From CAZPZZ01 sp964591245 (GTDB taxonomy: Bacteria > Acidobacteriota > Vicinamibacteria > Vicinamibacterales > UBA8438), in the NCBI GenBank assembly GCA_964591245.1, contig CAZPZZ010000004.1, forward strand, positions 1-64,000: 64,000 nucleotides of DNA. Direction: 5' to 3'. The first letter of the stretch is position 1. Each line of letters starts with the position of its first letter. A model generated the notes under the pieces. That model worked only from the letters and a program-made list of their open reading frames with translations. It was not told the origin of the DNA and did no database searches. A program made the position numbers and the translations under genes. Below, piece after piece: positions 63,093 to 64,000 of this stretch.

Positions 63093-64000
63093 TTACCCGC
63101 GCGGCGAAGCATCCGGTCGTAGATGCTCCAAAATGAAGTCCAGCATTTGCTGCCGAAGATGCATGTTTTGAGCGGGGTCGGTCACCCCATGTCGTGCCTT
63201 TGGATAGAGCATCAAATCGAACGACTTCCCTGCCTGCTGAAGCTCGTAGACGAACTGCAGGGTGTTCTGTAGATGCACGTTGTCATCCATCGTACCGTGG
63301 ATCAGAAATAGGGCTCCATGTAAATTGGCTGCATTGAATCGCGGCGAACTCATGCGGTAACCGTCTGGATTGTTCTGCGGGGATCGCATGTACCGCTCGG
63401 TGTATATCGTGTCGTAGTCACGCCAGTCAGACACCGTCCCACCCGCAATGCCCATCGAAAAACTCTCACTGTGCGTCAGCGCATAGCTCGTCATGAAGCC
63501 GCCATAACTCCATCCTTCGATGCCAATGCGTTCCGGATCCACATAGGGCTGGCTCTTGAGCCACTCAACTCCATCCTCGATGTCGAGCAACTCCTGTACT
63601 CCGAACTGTTGATAGACGGGCCACGCTGAGACCGCCCCCTTACCACTTGCAGTGCGGTTGTCCAGAATCCAGACAATGACGCCGTGCTGGGCCAAGAGCT
63701 GGTAAAACATCATGCCGCTTCCACCCCAGGCGTTGCGAACCTGCTGGGCATGCGGTCCGGCGTAGGTGTGCTGCAACACGGGGTATTGGCGAGACGGATC
63801 AAAGTCAGGCGGCCTGATCAGCATCGCCTCTAGGACAAAGCCATCTCGAGCAGGAACCTGCAAAAATTCTGGAGGCGACCATTCGTACTGATCCAACGCC
63901 ACCACCCGATTCTCGGTCACCACACGGAGCTCGGTCCCATCGGCAGCATGCACACGCAGCTGAGGCGGCGTCGAACTATCGCTCCAAGTGTCAAGATACC
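63093..64000 (-). CDS. S9 prolyl oligopeptidase / DPP-IV-like peptidase, 3' fragment
   Basis: The C-terminal catalytic domain of a dipeptidyl-peptidase IV-like serine peptidase; the frame is open to the window edge, so the N-terminal propeller is outside. The edge residues TWSDSSTPPQLRV match the propeller-to-hydrolase junction. The triad is complete: Ser in GWSYGG, Asp in HGTMDDNVH and His in KARHGV. VLQHTYAGPHAQQV and DNRTASGKG are typical DPP-IV blocks. Such enzymes are exported and release N-terminal dipeptides, usually Xaa-Pro. Confidence 0.9.
   Translation of the reverse strand, partial: YLDTWSDSSTPPQLRVHAADGTELRVVTENRVVALDQYEWSPPEFLQVPARDGFVLEAMLIRPPDFDPSRQYPVLQHTYAGPHAQQVRNAWGGSGMMFYQLLAQHGVIVWILDNRTASGKGAVSAWPVYQQFGVQELLDIEDGVEWLKSQPYVDPERIGIEGWSYGGFMTSYALTHSESFSMGIAGGTVSDWRDYDTIYTERYMRSPQNNPDGYRMSSPRFNAANLHGALFLIHGTMDDNVHLQNTLQFVYELQQAGKSFDLMLYPKARHGVTDPAQNMHLRQQMLDFILEHLRPDASPRG

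Overview
The window is GC-rich, gene-dense chromosomal DNA from a Gram-negative, probably aerobic heterotrophic bacterium. The Gram-negative reading rests on a complete tripartite RND efflux system, HflK/HflC, a KdsC-type phosphatase and many exported or lipidated proteins. Several exported quinoprotein (PQQ-type) dehydrogenases, heme c domains on periplasmic enzymes, Tat-exported enzymes, uncharacterised secreted paralogues and a full Bat/MoxR operon together suggest Acidobacteriota (Vicinamibacteria-like). That placement is an inference; the window holds no rRNA. Two 100-N gaps show a draft assembly, probably a metagenome-assembled genome. No phage, IS element, integrase or CRISPR array was seen.

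Layout. 1-1.1 kb: end of an alpha/beta hydrolase, tRNA-Ser(CGA) and tadA. 1.1-15 kb: mostly single exported proteins: a beta-barrel-like protein, a Tat-exported threonine-aldolase-like PLP enzyme, a quinoprotein dehydrogenase, two tandem paralogues of an uncharacterised family, a soluble-GDH-type enzyme, a PDZ protein with a lytic transglycosylase, an NTF2-like protein, a TlpA-like lipoprotein and a KdsC-type phosphatase. 15.0-23.4 kb: a minus-strand operon MoxR - DUF58 - BatD-N-like protein - BatA - BatB - BatC - BatD - BatE, mostly with overlapping start and stop codons. 23.7-29.5 kb: a cytochrome c-quinoprotein fusion, a Tat-exported PEP mutase/isocitrate lyase homologue, and a heme c/copper-monooxygenase-like protein with a secreted partner, ended by a good hairpin terminator. 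29.8-32.7 kb: ECF sigma factor, zinc-finger anti-sigma factor, Spy/CpxP-like protein, then a flavin oxidoreductase. 32.9-40.1 kb: OsmC, PEGA protein, hflK-hflC-CNNM transporter, aldo/keto reductase and esterase. 40.1-43.4 kb: gltX and glnS. 43.6-51.2 kb: SYLF protein, a quinoprotein with an internal heme c domain, DUF4214-like protein, CurA-like reductase, YfcC-family transporter and a second TlpA-like lipoprotein. 51.2-59.7 kb: TetR - TolC - adaptor - RND pump and a matrixin protease. 60-64 kb: a cytochrome b / small protein / flavin disulfide reductase cluster and the end of a DPP-IV-like peptidase.

The strongest oddity is the RND adaptor at 54321-56861. It is about twice normal length because a low-complexity linker and two tandem TolB-like domains are fused to its C-terminus. 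Also notable are two normally cytosolic enzyme folds carrying twin-arginine signals, the internal heme c domain in the quinoprotein at 44502-46655, and an exact 55-bp duplication flanking the first N gap, which is almost certainly an assembly artefact that hides an intact aldo/keto reductase gene.
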